A DNA stretch of 64,000 nucleotides from Lytechinus variegatus (taxonomy: Eukaryota > Echinodermata > Echinoidea > Temnopleuroida > Toxopneustidae). A program made the position numbers and the translations under genes. The stretch covers positions 28,368,934 to 28,432,933 of the forward strand of contig NC_054743.1 in NCBI RefSeq assembly GCF_018143015.1. The letters run 5' to 3'. Shown here in pieces: positions 49,301-60,300 of this stretch; position 1 is the first letter of the stretch; each line of letters opens with the position of its first letter. Under the pieces are notes generated by a model. The model worked only from the letters and a program-made list of their open reading frames with translations. It made no database searches and was not told the origin of the DNA.

Positions 49301-52237
49301 TAGGGTGCCTTGAGCATGTTGGGGCTCGGGGATCTCTGCATTAATTACACATTTCTTGTTCTAATTATGACTGTTACATTCACCAATAATTGTTGACTGA
49401 AAACACAGGAAATCCCGGGAATCCTTGCCAAACTTGTGTCTAATTCAATTGTTGCTCCGTGCCACCTGCGGTTGAAACGGAACTTTTTAATTTCCGTCTT
49501 TTCGTTTTGGTCAGCACAACACATGTAATAAAAAGGCCTAAATTTAAGACATTACTGTATCATATAACACCGTATATGCCAACACGTACCTACTACTCTA
49601 ACAGAGAAGAATAAGAAGTAAACGTAGGATGGGGGGGGGGGGGGGGGGGGGTTAAAGACAGGAGGATCTGTACATGGTAAACCTCGATAGAGGAGGCAAG
49701 CACAATATTGTATTATTTTGCTACCTAATGACAAGCCCATCCCCCTCCCATGAGGGGGGGGGGGCTCATCTCCATTTTGTGAGAACTTCCCATGAACAAA
49801 TTACGAAGTAATCGTGAAGGAGGTTGGGGGGGCAGTGTATATAAGATTTGGGAGAGGCATAGATGTAGAACGAAAAATGCAGAGAATCAGGAGAATTCGC
49901 AAATAATTAAACATTTTGAAATTATGAAAAACATCATTCGATTTTATTGTTCATGTAAAGTGCAGTCACCATTTTTTTCAAAAACAAAAATCTGTTGATA
50001 TAAAAAACGTAAGTCGGATCCAATAGAATTGCTACACAGCAGAAGTTATAAGAACGTTTAACCATGGTTTAACAACGCTTATCACTACTTCCATCACACA
50101 AAATTTATTGCCTCTGACAACAAGGACGTGGCAGACATGGTTGATTAGTTATATTACCCACAGATTTACGAATTATTTTTTGAATGTGAGCCTGGCAGTC
50201 ACAAAGCTTTATTTTAATTCAATGCCTCATGAAGCGAAGTTTAAATCGAAATTTGATTAAAAAATCATCGATGCTAGAAATAGTTTAGTGTGAATCATGG
50301 GCCTGATATAGTCATCTTTTGAAAATACAACTTAATAATCATTATTATACTGATAATTTGTATATTTCTTTTTGCTTAAATCACATCATTTGCACTTCAT
50401 ATTCCGTTGCTCGTGAGGTCTCGTATTAATTTGCGAACAGAGTAGGGACAGGGTCACCACGGAAGCAGTCGGGACGAATGCCCTGTATGATTTATTTTTC
50501 AAGTAGTGAAAGAAGGGGAGAATGTAAGAAAAAGTATGAAAAGAATACAAGCACGGAAAAATAGAGAGACAGATAAATAGAGGGTGAGAGAGAGAGGGGG
50601 GGGGGGGGAAGACAGACAAAGAGATAGAGAGTTTGACCCACATTATTCACTTTAAAACTAAACGTCACATTTATGTTGCCCCCACTGTAATATTCTAGAG
50701 CTACCCCTGGAACAGCTTTATGACACATGCTCCGAGTCATATAACTTCAGGGACATAGTATTTATCTACCAGATTGTTATTCCCTGCGTAGTCGGGCTGC
50801 ATGGAACATAATCGAATCCGTCTGCAAATATCGATGAATTGAAAACAGTAAAGAAAAACAGGAACGCAAGTAAATTAGATTAAAATCAAATCAATTCCGT
50901 CAAGTTACGCTAAACGCCATCTACCCTCCCACAAAAATGAGTAGTATCCGTTTCTACTAATACCAACATTTTGTTTTTGGTTTTGCATTTAAGGTTCATT
51001 TATAAACGTTGTTTCAGCAGAGCTAGGCCGTAGTACCAGGTTAAATTTACGCACACATCAAATAATTAACACCTTTTTATTTATTCATTCATTCGTTTAT
51101 CTATTTATCAAGTTATTATATATCGAGTGTTGTCCCGTCAGTATGAGTATAATCCGAAGGAGCCCTGCAGGTCATCCTGGGATATTCATTTCTTTGTTCG
51201 TTGTTTTGTTACATTTTGTTTGTATGTTATATTCGACATAAAAAACTAAATGTAACAAAACAACGAAAACAAAATGGATAAAAATAAGAAAACAAAAATC
51301 GTAACTAAATACATTGACAAAAGTGAATGAACATGACAAATTGACCAATTACCAGACGAAGAAATTCAAATAAAGTAATGGGAGATGAAAACATACCCGT
51401 TCTCCTCCCATAATAACCAAAATTGTGGTAAGTAAATGTGGATACGATATGCCAAACTAATATGGGAAATTGATGTATTCCATAAAGATGTATTTCATCT
51501 CAACGTCAACAAACTCTCCATAGCAACTCGCTATAGGTCAATCAATTACTGAGCTCTAGTATGTGACACAGGGAGCATTTTGCAAGGTGAAATTCTTCAC
51601 CTTTCATGTCTGAGACACAGTTGTAAACCAGTGCCACTAACAATAATTTCGAGCATCCAAGACTAGTTACAGAAAGGAGTCTTAAAGTTACTTCCTGTGT
51701 GGCGATGAATAGCACCTTAAAAATGGAAATTCGATTTTGTTAACTTAAGTTATACTGCAAAAACTCACAGTGTTGATTTAATACCAGCCCGGAATCTATA
51801 TATGTCCTCACCAGAGAAGTATTGAAACAACACCAGTTTGAAATAAAACTGGGGCTGTTTTAATACTAATTGCTGTTGTATAAACATCTATATGACCAGG
51901 TGTTAGACCAAAACCAAACTGGTGTTGTTTAACACTTTTCTGGTGTGGACGTGTATAGATTCCGTCCTGGTGTTTTTGCAGTGTTCGTAACAAAACCCAG
52001 CACCAACAATAGCAGCGTAGCAAACTTCACGAAATCTATGTGGTTTGCGATTGATTCTATAGTGAAACTGAACTAGGAGATGCGCGATTTATGTTAACAC
52101 TCTCGCAGTATTTACACTTTTGGCAAGGAAGAGGATTATAATGTTGATTAACTCACCCATAGCCCGACAACGATGACGAACACGAAGTAAAGAACAATGA
52201 TGACGATGTCGGCCGTAGCAAGAGATCCCTCGGCCAT
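34310..52237 (-). CDS. SLC5 / SGLT-type sodium-solute cotransporter, complete
   Basis: Exons in gene order: 52157-52237, 48612-48683, 48140-48244, 46051-46109, 44189-44293, 42914-43019, 42425-42505, 41609-41820, 40350-40485, 39419-39526, 38790-38940, 36851-37019, 36286-36501, 35480-35696, 34310-34497. The protein is about 668 aa with a 14-helix SLC5 fold. Landmarks are [48 protein letters not shown], the family signature [35 protein letters not shown] followed by [53 protein letters not shown] and [13 protein letters not shown]. These are closest to vertebrate SGLT1/SGLT4-type sodium/sugar carriers; a hexose or polyol substrate is inferred. A hydrophilic loop (35480-35696) precedes the last helix. 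All junctions fit except exon 4 to 5, where one base is missing for the frame. Confidence 0.93.
39345..39397 (-). repeat. tRNA-like B-box fragment beside an SLC5 donor
   Basis: The minus strand reads GTCCGGGGTTCGATTCCCGG, a T-arm-like hairpin with a perfect B box, about 30 bases after the donor of exon 39419-39526. The rest of a tRNA is absent, so it is a SINE head relic. Confidence 0.5.
40133..40275. mobile_element. MITE-like inverted repeat with TGACGTCAT ends
   Basis: The left end TGACGTCATCACGCCGCCAT and the right end ATGACGTCA, with an internal CCTCTGAGTGGTGGCGC, form an imperfect inverted repeat. Both ends contain the CRE-like octamer TGACGTCA. It lies in an SLC5 intron. Confidence 0.5.
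43268..43372 (+). repeat. SINE 3'-end remnant
   Basis: The segment GCTACAGCCGGGGTAATAAT followed by GGCGCCTCATAAATGC and an (ATT)n end matches the tail half of the SINE at 32539-32812. The head is missing. Confidence 0.6.
45672..45910 (+). repeat. Two-copy tandem repeat of about 119 bp
   Basis: AACCCCACCCCAGTTTAAAC occurs at 45693 and again at 45812. Each copy is followed by CCCAAAA-CTGAAATTGGGGT, a CCCCAC-TGAG-TCCCATTGAC segment and GCAAGGCA. It lies in an SLC5 intron and is non-coding. Confidence 0.75.
46743..46892. mobile_element. Palindromic MITE, GTTGCAGAAAGAGTTGC ends
   Basis: The ends GGGGCCCGTTGCAGAAAGAG and CTCTTTCTGCAACAGGCCCC are near-perfect inverted repeats around about 100 bp. 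It lies in an SLC5 intron, with no coding capacity and no clear target duplication. Confidence 0.75.
51754..51982. mobile_element. MITE with ACTGCAAAAAC ends, copy 1
   Basis: The left end ACTGCAAAAACTCACAGTG and the right end GGTGTTTTTGCAGT are inverted. Subterminal words such as AACACCAG, CCACACCAGA/CTCACCAGA and CCCGGAATCTATA are mirrored inside. A relative sits at 56651-56864. It lies in the first intron of the SLC5 gene. Confidence 0.7.
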
Positions 52238-52411
52238 CTTGCTACTTGAACGGGTTAAAAATGCTCTGCTCAAACACAATATCTTGCCCAGGTCTGAGAT
52301 GGGCTGTACACAACAGGTTGAGAATATGAGGGGTGCTGGGAAAATATGGGGTTAGTAATAGGAGGCGCGGAAGAGGTGTGTCACCCACTGCTCTTGCTCA
52401 CTCATTATCTA

Positions 52412-52987
52412 TAGTCGATTTGACATTTTCCGAACCTAGAAATGTTCTTTCCGATGAAGTTTTTTTTTTCTTGATTCGTGTTCCTATGGGGTCCTAGAAC
52501 AAATTCAGCTTGGTTGCCCAAAGTTGCCGTTTGGGCAATTTTGCTAATGGCCGCCAGATGCCATCTTAAAAACCTAACTTTGAACCCCTGTCCCAAAAAT
52601 GATGAGTAATGACTCGTTTTAGGGGTTTAGAGATGTGTAGAGCCGATTTCTGTAATCATTTTTGCAATATAAGTTCATCTTTAGGTCAAATCCAAGATGG
52701 CCGCCAGATGCCATCTTGAAAACCTAACTTTTGAACCCCTTTCCCCAAAATGATGAGTAATGACTCGTTTTAGGGGTTTAGAAATGTGTAGAACCGATTT
52801 CTGTAATCATTTTTGCAATATAAGGTCATCTTCAGGTCAAATCCAAGGTGGCCGCCATCTTGAAAAATTGACTTTTGATCCCCTTGCCCCAGAATGACGA
52901 GTAATACCTCTGTTCAAGAAAAAAACTTCATCGGAAAGAACATTTCTAGGTTGGTGTATTGAGCCTATGAGACTGTCAAATCGACTA
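52412..52987. mobile_element. DNA transposon-like element with long inverted ends and direct repeats
   Basis: The left end TAGTCGATTTGACA and then CCTAGAAATGTTCTTTCCGA plus TGAAG are mirrored at 52917-52987. Inside are about two and a half copies of a 160-bp direct repeat starting TGGCCGCCAGATGCCATCTT. Both flanks read CTA, a possible 3-bp duplication of the Harbinger type (inference). It lies 175 bp upstream of the SLC5 start codon. There is no transposase. Confidence 0.7.
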
Positions 52988-53377
52988 CTAGCGCGTTCGG
53001 ACTGAATAAAAAATAGATAAAATCCGCCCCGTTCGACCAATTTCGTTCTCGTTAGGAAATATATAATTGCATCCGTCCTGACCCCTTCTTTACTCTCAGC
53101 AATGTTTCAGCTCACATATCAGGTTACAATGTAATGACACGCATTCGTATACGGGTATAGGCATCTATCTAGAACTAATCTTTTCTTGCTAACAGCCCTA
53201 ACATTCACTTTTTTATTCACCTAAGCCTATATGGAAGTGATGCCTTAAACACATTTTAAGTTTTTTTATTCATTTCCTTAAACATACAAATTCAAATCAA
53301 ATCAACTGCAGACAAATTTTGAAAATTGTACAATAATAATAACAGCTTCTATGGAAATGGACAAAGATAAGAATACA

Positions 53378-53478
53378 CACACACACACCCCTCCCTCTCA
53401 CGCCCCAATAGATATAGAGAGATAGGGTGGGGTCTGTGTGTGTGTGAATGTGAGTGTGAGTGTGTGAGAGAAAAGGTG
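53378..53478. repeat. CA/TG-rich microsatellite
   Basis: An (AC)n run is followed about 45 bp later by (TG)n and GTGAGTGTGAG sequence, so the two halves could pair. It is intergenic. Confidence 0.8.
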
Positions 53479-53527
53479 GTGGGAGAAAAAAATATCAATT
53501 CTAATAATGGTTTTCACGTAGATATTC

Positions 53528-53647
53528 GGGGCGTTTCATCTAAATTTTCATCTTCAACTTCATTGATTTTTGATCGGCTATGAAGCACAATTTCTACGGT
53601 AACTGTCGGATGAAAACGTCTGACAAGTCTTTCATGAAATGCTCCCC
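53528..53647. mobile_element. Palindromic MITE, GGGGCGTTTCAT termini
   Basis: The ends GGGGCGTTTCATC and ATGAAATGCTCCCC, with an interior GGTAACTGTCGGAT, match the element at 4384-4521. It is a diverged copy. Confidence 0.7.
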
Positions 53648-54438
53648 AGGTTATAAGTACATGTAACTATTTATTTTCGATACTTAGAAAAAATTAGCAC
53701 CCCCTCATATAGCGTCAAAAAATTGTACACGTTTCCCTTTTCTTCCGTATTTTGTTATTTATGATTTTTTTATTTGATAGTTTTCTACGTTGATTGGGAT
53801 AAGGTTCCACTAGTTTAATTTTTTTTAACGAAAAATGTTTACTCTAGCTTTGCTTAAAATCAGCTTCTTTTCAGTGAATTTGTTTGTTACACTTCTAACA
53901 TATTGATATATGCTTCATCTCTACGCCAGCATTTGATTTCAAAATGTAAAGAAACAATAACTGTGTGATTCTTTTGATTTGTGACATCTAAATTTTAATG
54001 AACATATTGTGCAAATGAGATTACCGATAATTTTCCAGGGTTACACATGCATTCATTTTGTTCCCCTTTTTTAAAATGAAATATTTAAATTTCAATTTTA
54101 TTTGAAAAATGTAAAACTTGCACTGTCATTTAAGTAGTTATGCCTCTTCGTGAGATAATGAGGACCCCTCTTTATTTTCAAATGTATACAAAGTCGATTT
54201 TAAACGGTTCAAAAAGTGCTATAAAATCCAAACGAAAAGACTTCATTGGCTTTCTAATTTCCAGATTAACTAAATAGGGAATGATAATATAGAGGTCTAC
54301 ATATAAATAGTAGGGAAATTTACAAATCCTGTCTCAGTTTACATTCTTATTTGATTTTCGAATTATGTTCTTTGTTATTATGAACTGCATCCTTCAACTA
54401 TCGCTTCACCACATAGTGACAAAAGTTTTACGGCAAAT

Positions 54439-54990
54439 CCCCCGGGGGTGGGGGCACTTACATTGACGAGTGGATACCATGCGCGACCCAAAAAACACGT
54501 AAAATGTCTTTTTCACGATAGGGCACGTTACATACGTAACGTGATAAGGGTGTCAAAAACACAAAAATAAAGAAAAAGAGTATCTATTTCGCTAGGAAAA
54601 TTACGTGTTTAGGGTGGAATATGTGGGAATGAATAAAAAAAAAATTGTTTTATAAAGGATGTCCTTTTTGCCCCAACACTTCGTGTGTAGAGTCCGATTT
54701 GCGCGAGGTGTAGAAGGTGAGGTCGTACAAAACCAAATAAGGTAAAGCCGACGACCGAAGTACCCGTAATAATAAAACATTCCTGTAGTTGTTTAGGGGT
54801 TCATTTCAGGGAATATTTGCAAAGAATATCGTTTTGTTTCAAATACTTGTTAAGGATAGGGTTTCACACGCCAAATACTTGTTAAGGGGTGCATTTTTAG
54901 AATATGGAAATTACGTGTTTTGGGTGCTTTTCGAGACCCCATGGTCGCGCATAGTATCCACTCGTGAATGGAAGTGGCCTCCCCCCGGGG
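54439..54990. mobile_element. TIR element with CCCCCGGGGG ends
   Basis: The left end CCCCCGGGGGTGGGGGCAC and then GACGAGTGGATACCATGCGC are mirrored on the right by GCGCATAGTATCCACTCGTG and CCTCCCCCCGGGG. CAAAT lies just outside both ends. A one-ended relative may be at about 47820-47880. It is about 550 bp and encodes nothing convincing. Confidence 0.7.
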
Positions 54991-55203
54991 CCAAATCATG
55001 AAAGCCCCCCCCCCCCCTCTAGCGTCTGTCGATGCGATCGACTGATTTTCAATAGATACATCGAGAGACTCCAGGCCAAGGTCTCTGTAACACTTGCCTA
55101 ACAATATTTTCAAAGAGTTGAACAACATATCTCACAATCGACAATCATCGAACTTCGAAGTGGGCAAACACGCTTTACACTGCGTGCAAGTCAGAACGAA
55201 TAA

Positions 55204-58200
55204 ATGGCAGACGCTACTTCGGAAAAGCAGAATGGTTCGACTCCAAGCGTTCAAACCCCGCATGGGCCGCGGACTCGCACCATCCTGTGGTGTGTGCCAC
55301 GTTCTTGTTCCACCGCCCTCACCAAGTGCCTGAGCTTTTGCAAAGAGACCGAGGTGTGGTTCGAACCCTACCTCTACTGCAAGGCGACAACCGACACAGT
55401 GAGGGAGGTATTAGGCCTCCACCTACCCCGTCAATACAAGGGAAATGAAGAACAGTTTAGGCAAGCTGGTGATCTATTCGACAAGATTTGCCACTGTGAA
55501 GTAAGACCGGAATATTTATCGTAAGTTTAATATTTTATAACGGATAATCTTACCTACTATATTTTTCTGATAGTATTTATAGCTATACTGCATGTGTATA
55601 CTGCCCAAAGCCGGGTTGCGAAGTTATCGTAGTTTTATTTGTTATAGCTATTTTTTTATCATGCAAAATAATGTTGAAATTTTGATATTTTGTTTAAACA
55701 TTCCAAAAGATGATACCCTATTGCTAGTGTTCAAGAATAGTTACAAATAAAATAGAGGGCTTCAGACGCGAGAATATTGACCCCCCCCCCCCCCCCAAAA
55801 AAAAAAGAAAAAAAAATTGGGAATTAAATCATTCATGATAAAAATTACAGTCCTAAGTACTAGTCACCATTTGGTGATTTAAACATGCCTTTAAATTCAC
55901 GTTTTGATGTGAATCATGTAATTTCCGATTGGCAGTTCCGTAAACTCTAGATAAGTGCTTACAAAAAGCGCTCCGCAAAGTTAATTGTGGAATGATGTGC
56001 TCATTCCACCTGGCATTAGCTTCGTTATATTAAAGGGAAATCCAACTGTGGTTATAAGATTTGTGAGAGGAAAGAAAAATAAGTAAAACAGAAGGGCGAA
56101 ATTTTGAAAGAAATCGAATAGGCAATGAGAATGTTATACCTGTTTAAAAGGTAAGATCTCTATGTTTATGTCAAATTGGCAACATTGTCAAAGGCCATTC
56201 ACGTTACTATGATGTATTTGTTGTTTTCTCTTAATTAAGTAGATATTCCCCAGGGGTAGTAATCATAATATCAAACAGACATCATATTGCTCTACGTCCT
56301 CCTGGAAGTAAAATAGAATTTGAAGTAGAACCTTTCAAAATGATATTTTAGTCATCTTATTGGAGTAAATGAAAGTGTAATCGTTGCTAATCATCTCTAT
56401 AACCATGATAACATCACCAATGTGGCAAATTCGAAATCTCCATAGGTATAGTAATTACCAATTTTTAAAACTTTTAAAACTTCTTAACACTCTTATTGTT
56501 TATCCGATAGTGTTCAAGCTTTGAAATATCTACTTGTCGTATTTTCACTTTTCCTCTAGCATGTCTAGAAACAACCTTTAATTTTTGCCTGATTTCCCTT
56601 TAAGTTCAATATTTGTGTTATATGGAGTGGTACAAACAATGAATTACCACACTGCAAAAACACTGGTGTTAATCTAACACCAGCCCATATTCTTTATATG
56701 ACCACACCAGAGAAGTGTTAAAACTAAACCAGGTTGGTTATGGTCTAACACCAGTTAAAAAAGAGTATCGGTTTGGTTCTAAACTTAAGTTCTTTCAATA
56801 CTTCTCCGGTGTGGACATAAAAGATTCCGGGCTGGTGTTGAATCAACACAAGAGTTTTTGTAGTTCAGCACCGGTAACTCCTTGGTATAAGGAAGTTGCC
56901 TTTTTAAACCTGCGTAGAGCAAAGTAATTGCTTGCCCTTGTGTCAGTTTTAGTAATTTTCCCTCGTTAAAAATGCGTCATTACTTGAAGTTGAAACAGAT
57001 ATAACATAGTAGTACTAATTGTAACTAATCAAAGTAACATCATATTACTCTGCATGCATCTCAAGATATGTATTTGAATTGTGTCACATGACCGATAGGT
57101 GTGTTCGCACCGGGACGCAAAACACTTTCAATCACATAGAAAATATATTGTAAAATGCCTTTCATAATGAAACCCGGAGTCTTTGTCGAAAATTGGTGGG
57201 TCAAAACCGCCCTGTTTCGTCCTAGAATGTAAAAAGCGACGTATTATTTGAAAATGTTCTTCAGCTCCGAAACTTAGGACCAAACTGCTCTTCCGGGTCA
57301 AAAATTTTCGACAAAATCCTCCTTAAATCATCGATTTGAAGGACAGCATGCTCAATGAATATGCATAAAGACATGCATAGAACTGTTTCACTGAAATAAT
57401 GCAAATAATGAAATGTCACAACTTTGCTTTTCTTTTTCCGATTTTGATGAAATCTTCAGTGTTTTCTGTCAAAACCATATCATTTTCAGCATGAAGTGCC
57501 TCCTTAAGTAGCCATGTGATGTGATCACACCGAATTCAAAACAATTTCCACTGTTTTCTTTTTTATATAAATACAGGTTTGCGTCGATTGGTAAATTCTT
57601 GGAAAGCTCCAGCGAACGTCATGTATTTGTCAAGGACATGGCATACGCTATCACGCCGAATGAATACATATTTCTTCCTGAAGGTTACAAACACGTTTTC
57701 CTCATTCGGCACCCACTTCGGGTGTTTCGTTCGTGGCGGAAGGCAATGTTCGCTCAACATTCGGCTCTCGGTCTACTGAAGGGCGAGGCCGCGGTCGAGG
57801 AGTCGTACGACCTCGAGCGTGATTGTCCATATTTAAACTCAGGTGGCCTTATGATCAAGGATACTTACGACATATGGAAGTACGTCTGCGAAAATCTAGA
57901 CAGCGATCCGATTGTCATCGACGGCGACGATCTGCTGTCGAAGCCAGCAGAAGTGTTGCCGAAGTTCTGCAAAGCGATTGGGCTTCCTTACGACGAGTCG
58001 CTATTAACGTGGGACGCTTCTGCCGAAATTACGAAAAGCTGGAAGCTCCCGGCTGATGGGCTTGTTGGAAATCTGGTCCATTTATACGGGACGGCCATTT
58101 TGAGTGGGGAGTTTCTGGAGGCGAGTAAACCGCCCTCTCGTGACGAGGTTACCGCTGACGTCCTGAGATGTAGCGATGAGATGATAAAATATTATGAAGA

Positions 58201-58225
58201 GATGTATGAAGCCCGCACAAAATAG
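55204..58225 (+). CDS. P-loop sulfotransferase-like protein, complete, two exons
   Basis: The exons are 55204-55520 (donor GTAAGTTT) and 57577-58225 (acceptor ATACAG). The split serine codon restores the frame; the total is 966 nt, 321 aa. A TAA directly before the ATG, in frame, supports this start. Residues 29-44, WCVPRSCSTALTKCLS, match the 5'-phosphosulfate-binding loop of PAPS sulfotransferases. FVKDMAY follows, and RHPLRVFRS at 150-158 matches the 3'-phosphate-binding motif. The protein resembles the uncharacterised sulfotransferase-like family that is also fused in plants to branched-chain aminotransferase-like proteins. There is no signal peptide, so it is probably cytosolic; the substrate is unknown. 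The intron contains a MITE. Confidence 0.88.
56651..56864. mobile_element. MITE with ACTGCAAAAAC ends, copy 2
   Basis: The left end ACTGCAAAAACACTGGTGTT and the right end GAGTTTTTGTAGT are inverted. Interior segments (CCACACCAGAGAAGTGTTAA, CTTCTCCGGTGTGGACATAA) mirror one another and match 51754-51982. It lies in the intron of the sulfotransferase gene. Confidence 0.7.
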
Positions 58226-58681
58226 CAAAGTAGTTAAATCGGCATGAATGGCCACAACACAGAAATGTATAAAAAGTCTCTGTCACATGATGTTTCTAAA
58301 GATACCATCTGGCTCCGTGTAAAGACTTTTGGTATAGAGAATAGATGGCAATGACGTCATTATTTTCCTTCCTGGGTATGTTCTGGTGGAAAAGATCCGT
58401 CGCTTTCACCACAGAACACCGGATTCGACTCTTAAAAGTGCACGACTCGCCTTAATCGTCGGCAGTGTTTAGCATAACGATCTGGATCCTATAAATATTG
58501 AAAACGTACATAGTACTTGGTCCTAATTCTGAAGCCAGGAGGGTGTAGCTGTTCGTAAGTTAACAGCAAATTGTAAGAACAATTGGGGAACCTTTCTTAC
58601 GCGCTCAATAGTCACCAACGAACATTTAATGGTGAATAACATTTACCACAAGAGAGGATCACCAGTCGTTCTCAAAATTAT

Positions 58682-59293
58682 CGTAACTTAAAGGACATGC
58701 CCCAACAAAAGCTTGATTTGAATAAAAAGGGAAACATGCAACAAGCATAACACTGAAAATTTCATCAAAATCGGATGTAAAATAAGAAAGTTATGGCATT
58801 TTAAAGTTTCGCTTATTTTCAAACAAAATAGTTATATGAACGAGCCAGTTACATCCAAATGAGAGAGTTGATGACATGGCTCACTCACTATTTCTTTTGT
58901 ATTTTTATTATATGAAATATGGAATATTGTTATTTTCTCGTCACTGTCATGTGAAATGAAGTTTCATTCCTCCCTGAACACGTGGAATTCCATTATTTTA
59001 ACATTTTGTGCTTCAGGCAAGGAGGTCCTAATCGTCAAATTCGTAAAAATCGAAATATTGTATAATTCAAACAATAAAACACAAAATGAATTAGTGAGTG
59101 ACATCATCGACTTTCTAATTTGGATGTAACTGGCTCGTTCATATATTTGTTGGAAATAAGCGAAACTTTGAAATGTCATAACTTTCTCATTTTACATCCG
59201 ATTTTGATGAAATTGTCAGCATTGTGCTTGTCTGATTTTTCTCTATTGATTCAAATCAACATTTTTCTGAGGTGGACTTGACTTTTAATTACG
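58682..59293. mobile_element. Foldback MITE with arms of about 220 bp
   Basis: The left arm (58682 to about 58900) is mirrored by about 59070-59293. Shared words include TTTCATCAAAATCGGATGTA, AGTTTCGCTTATTT and GAACGAGCCAGTTACATCCA. The arms look about 80 percent identical. Related fragments occur near 9180-9470 and 57351-57500. It starts about 460 bp after the sulfotransferase stop. Confidence 0.8.
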
Positions 59294-59810
59294 AAAAGCT
59301 TTAAGAAACGGCCCTTGGTTTGACCTGGGCCATACTCTAACTCTGTGTTAAGATTATGGGAAGCCCCAAAAAATGATAAAATGCGTTTACGTTATAATGT
59401 TTCTTACGTTCAATTTTTGTTGTTGTTGTTGTAATGATAAGAAAACCATTTCAGTAATTATTCCCAGACAGATATGAACAATTCGAGTTGTAAAATGAGC
59501 TGTTTAACTGAATGTGTACTGTTAAAGACACCTGTCACAGTTGGTTATCCATACCTGGCTATCCATCGCTAAAACCACAAATTTCTTATTTTTTTCTGAA
59601 GACAACATTCGTTGGAAATTAGCATCATGCGATAGGGTGATACTACGTGAGGGGGTTGAAGTTAGTCACTCGATTGGTGCGTGGAATTTATAACGGATCA
59701 TTTGTCGTAGTTCCTCGAATCTTAATATAATTTCTTTGAGATAAACTTACTAGGGAACGCTGCACTAAGGATAGCGTATAATTTCTCTCAGTATGAATTA
59801 CATACATTAC

Positions 59811-60300
59811 GTGGAGCGTTGTGGCCCAGTGGATTAGTCTTCGGACTTTGAAACAGAGTGTCGTGGATTCGAGTACCAGCAATGTCGTTATTTCCTTCGC
59901 CAAGAAATTTATCCACATTGCAGGGGCCGCGGAACGGTTTTCAAACTGGGAGGGGTGGGGGGGGGGGGGGGGGGGGCTGACCATGCTAAAAATCACAGTC
60001 ATATGGTCATTTTTGCATTTTATACAGGTTTAGAAAAAAAAAAGTGTGTGTGGGGGGGGGGGCTGAAGCCTCCCAGCCCCCGGTTCCGCGGCCCCTGAAT
60101 TGTGCTGCACTCGACCCAGGTGAGGTAAATAGGTACCCGGCAGAATTTATTCCTTGAAATGCCATAGCGCTGTAAAAGGCTGCGGGGCTAAGGGGGATAA
60201 AAAAAGGGTAATAATATCCAATTAAGCGCATAGAGACACATTTGGCAGTGATATGCGCCATATAAGCACATTAGTATTATTCTTCTTATTAATATTTTTG
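59811..60300 (+). mobile_element. tRNA-derived SINE inserted in the satellite, itself interrupted
   Basis: The head has an A-box-like TGGCCCAGTGGATTAGTC and a B-box-like GGATTCGAGTACC. The body matches the SINE at 32539-32812, and the tail is TATAAGCACATTAGTATTAT. CATTAC at 59805-59810 and 60301-60306 is a probable target duplication within the satellite unit. A MITE at 59921-60097 splits the body. Confidence 0.85.
59921..60097. mobile_element. hAT-like MITE nested in the SINE
   Basis: The ends CAGGGGCCGCGGAACGGTT and CCGGTTCCGCGGCCCCTG are near-perfect inverted repeats, with G-runs inside both ends. The uninterrupted SINE at 32539 reads ATCCACATTGTGCTGCAC across this point, which fixes the insertion site. 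The target duplication is worn. Confidence 0.82.
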
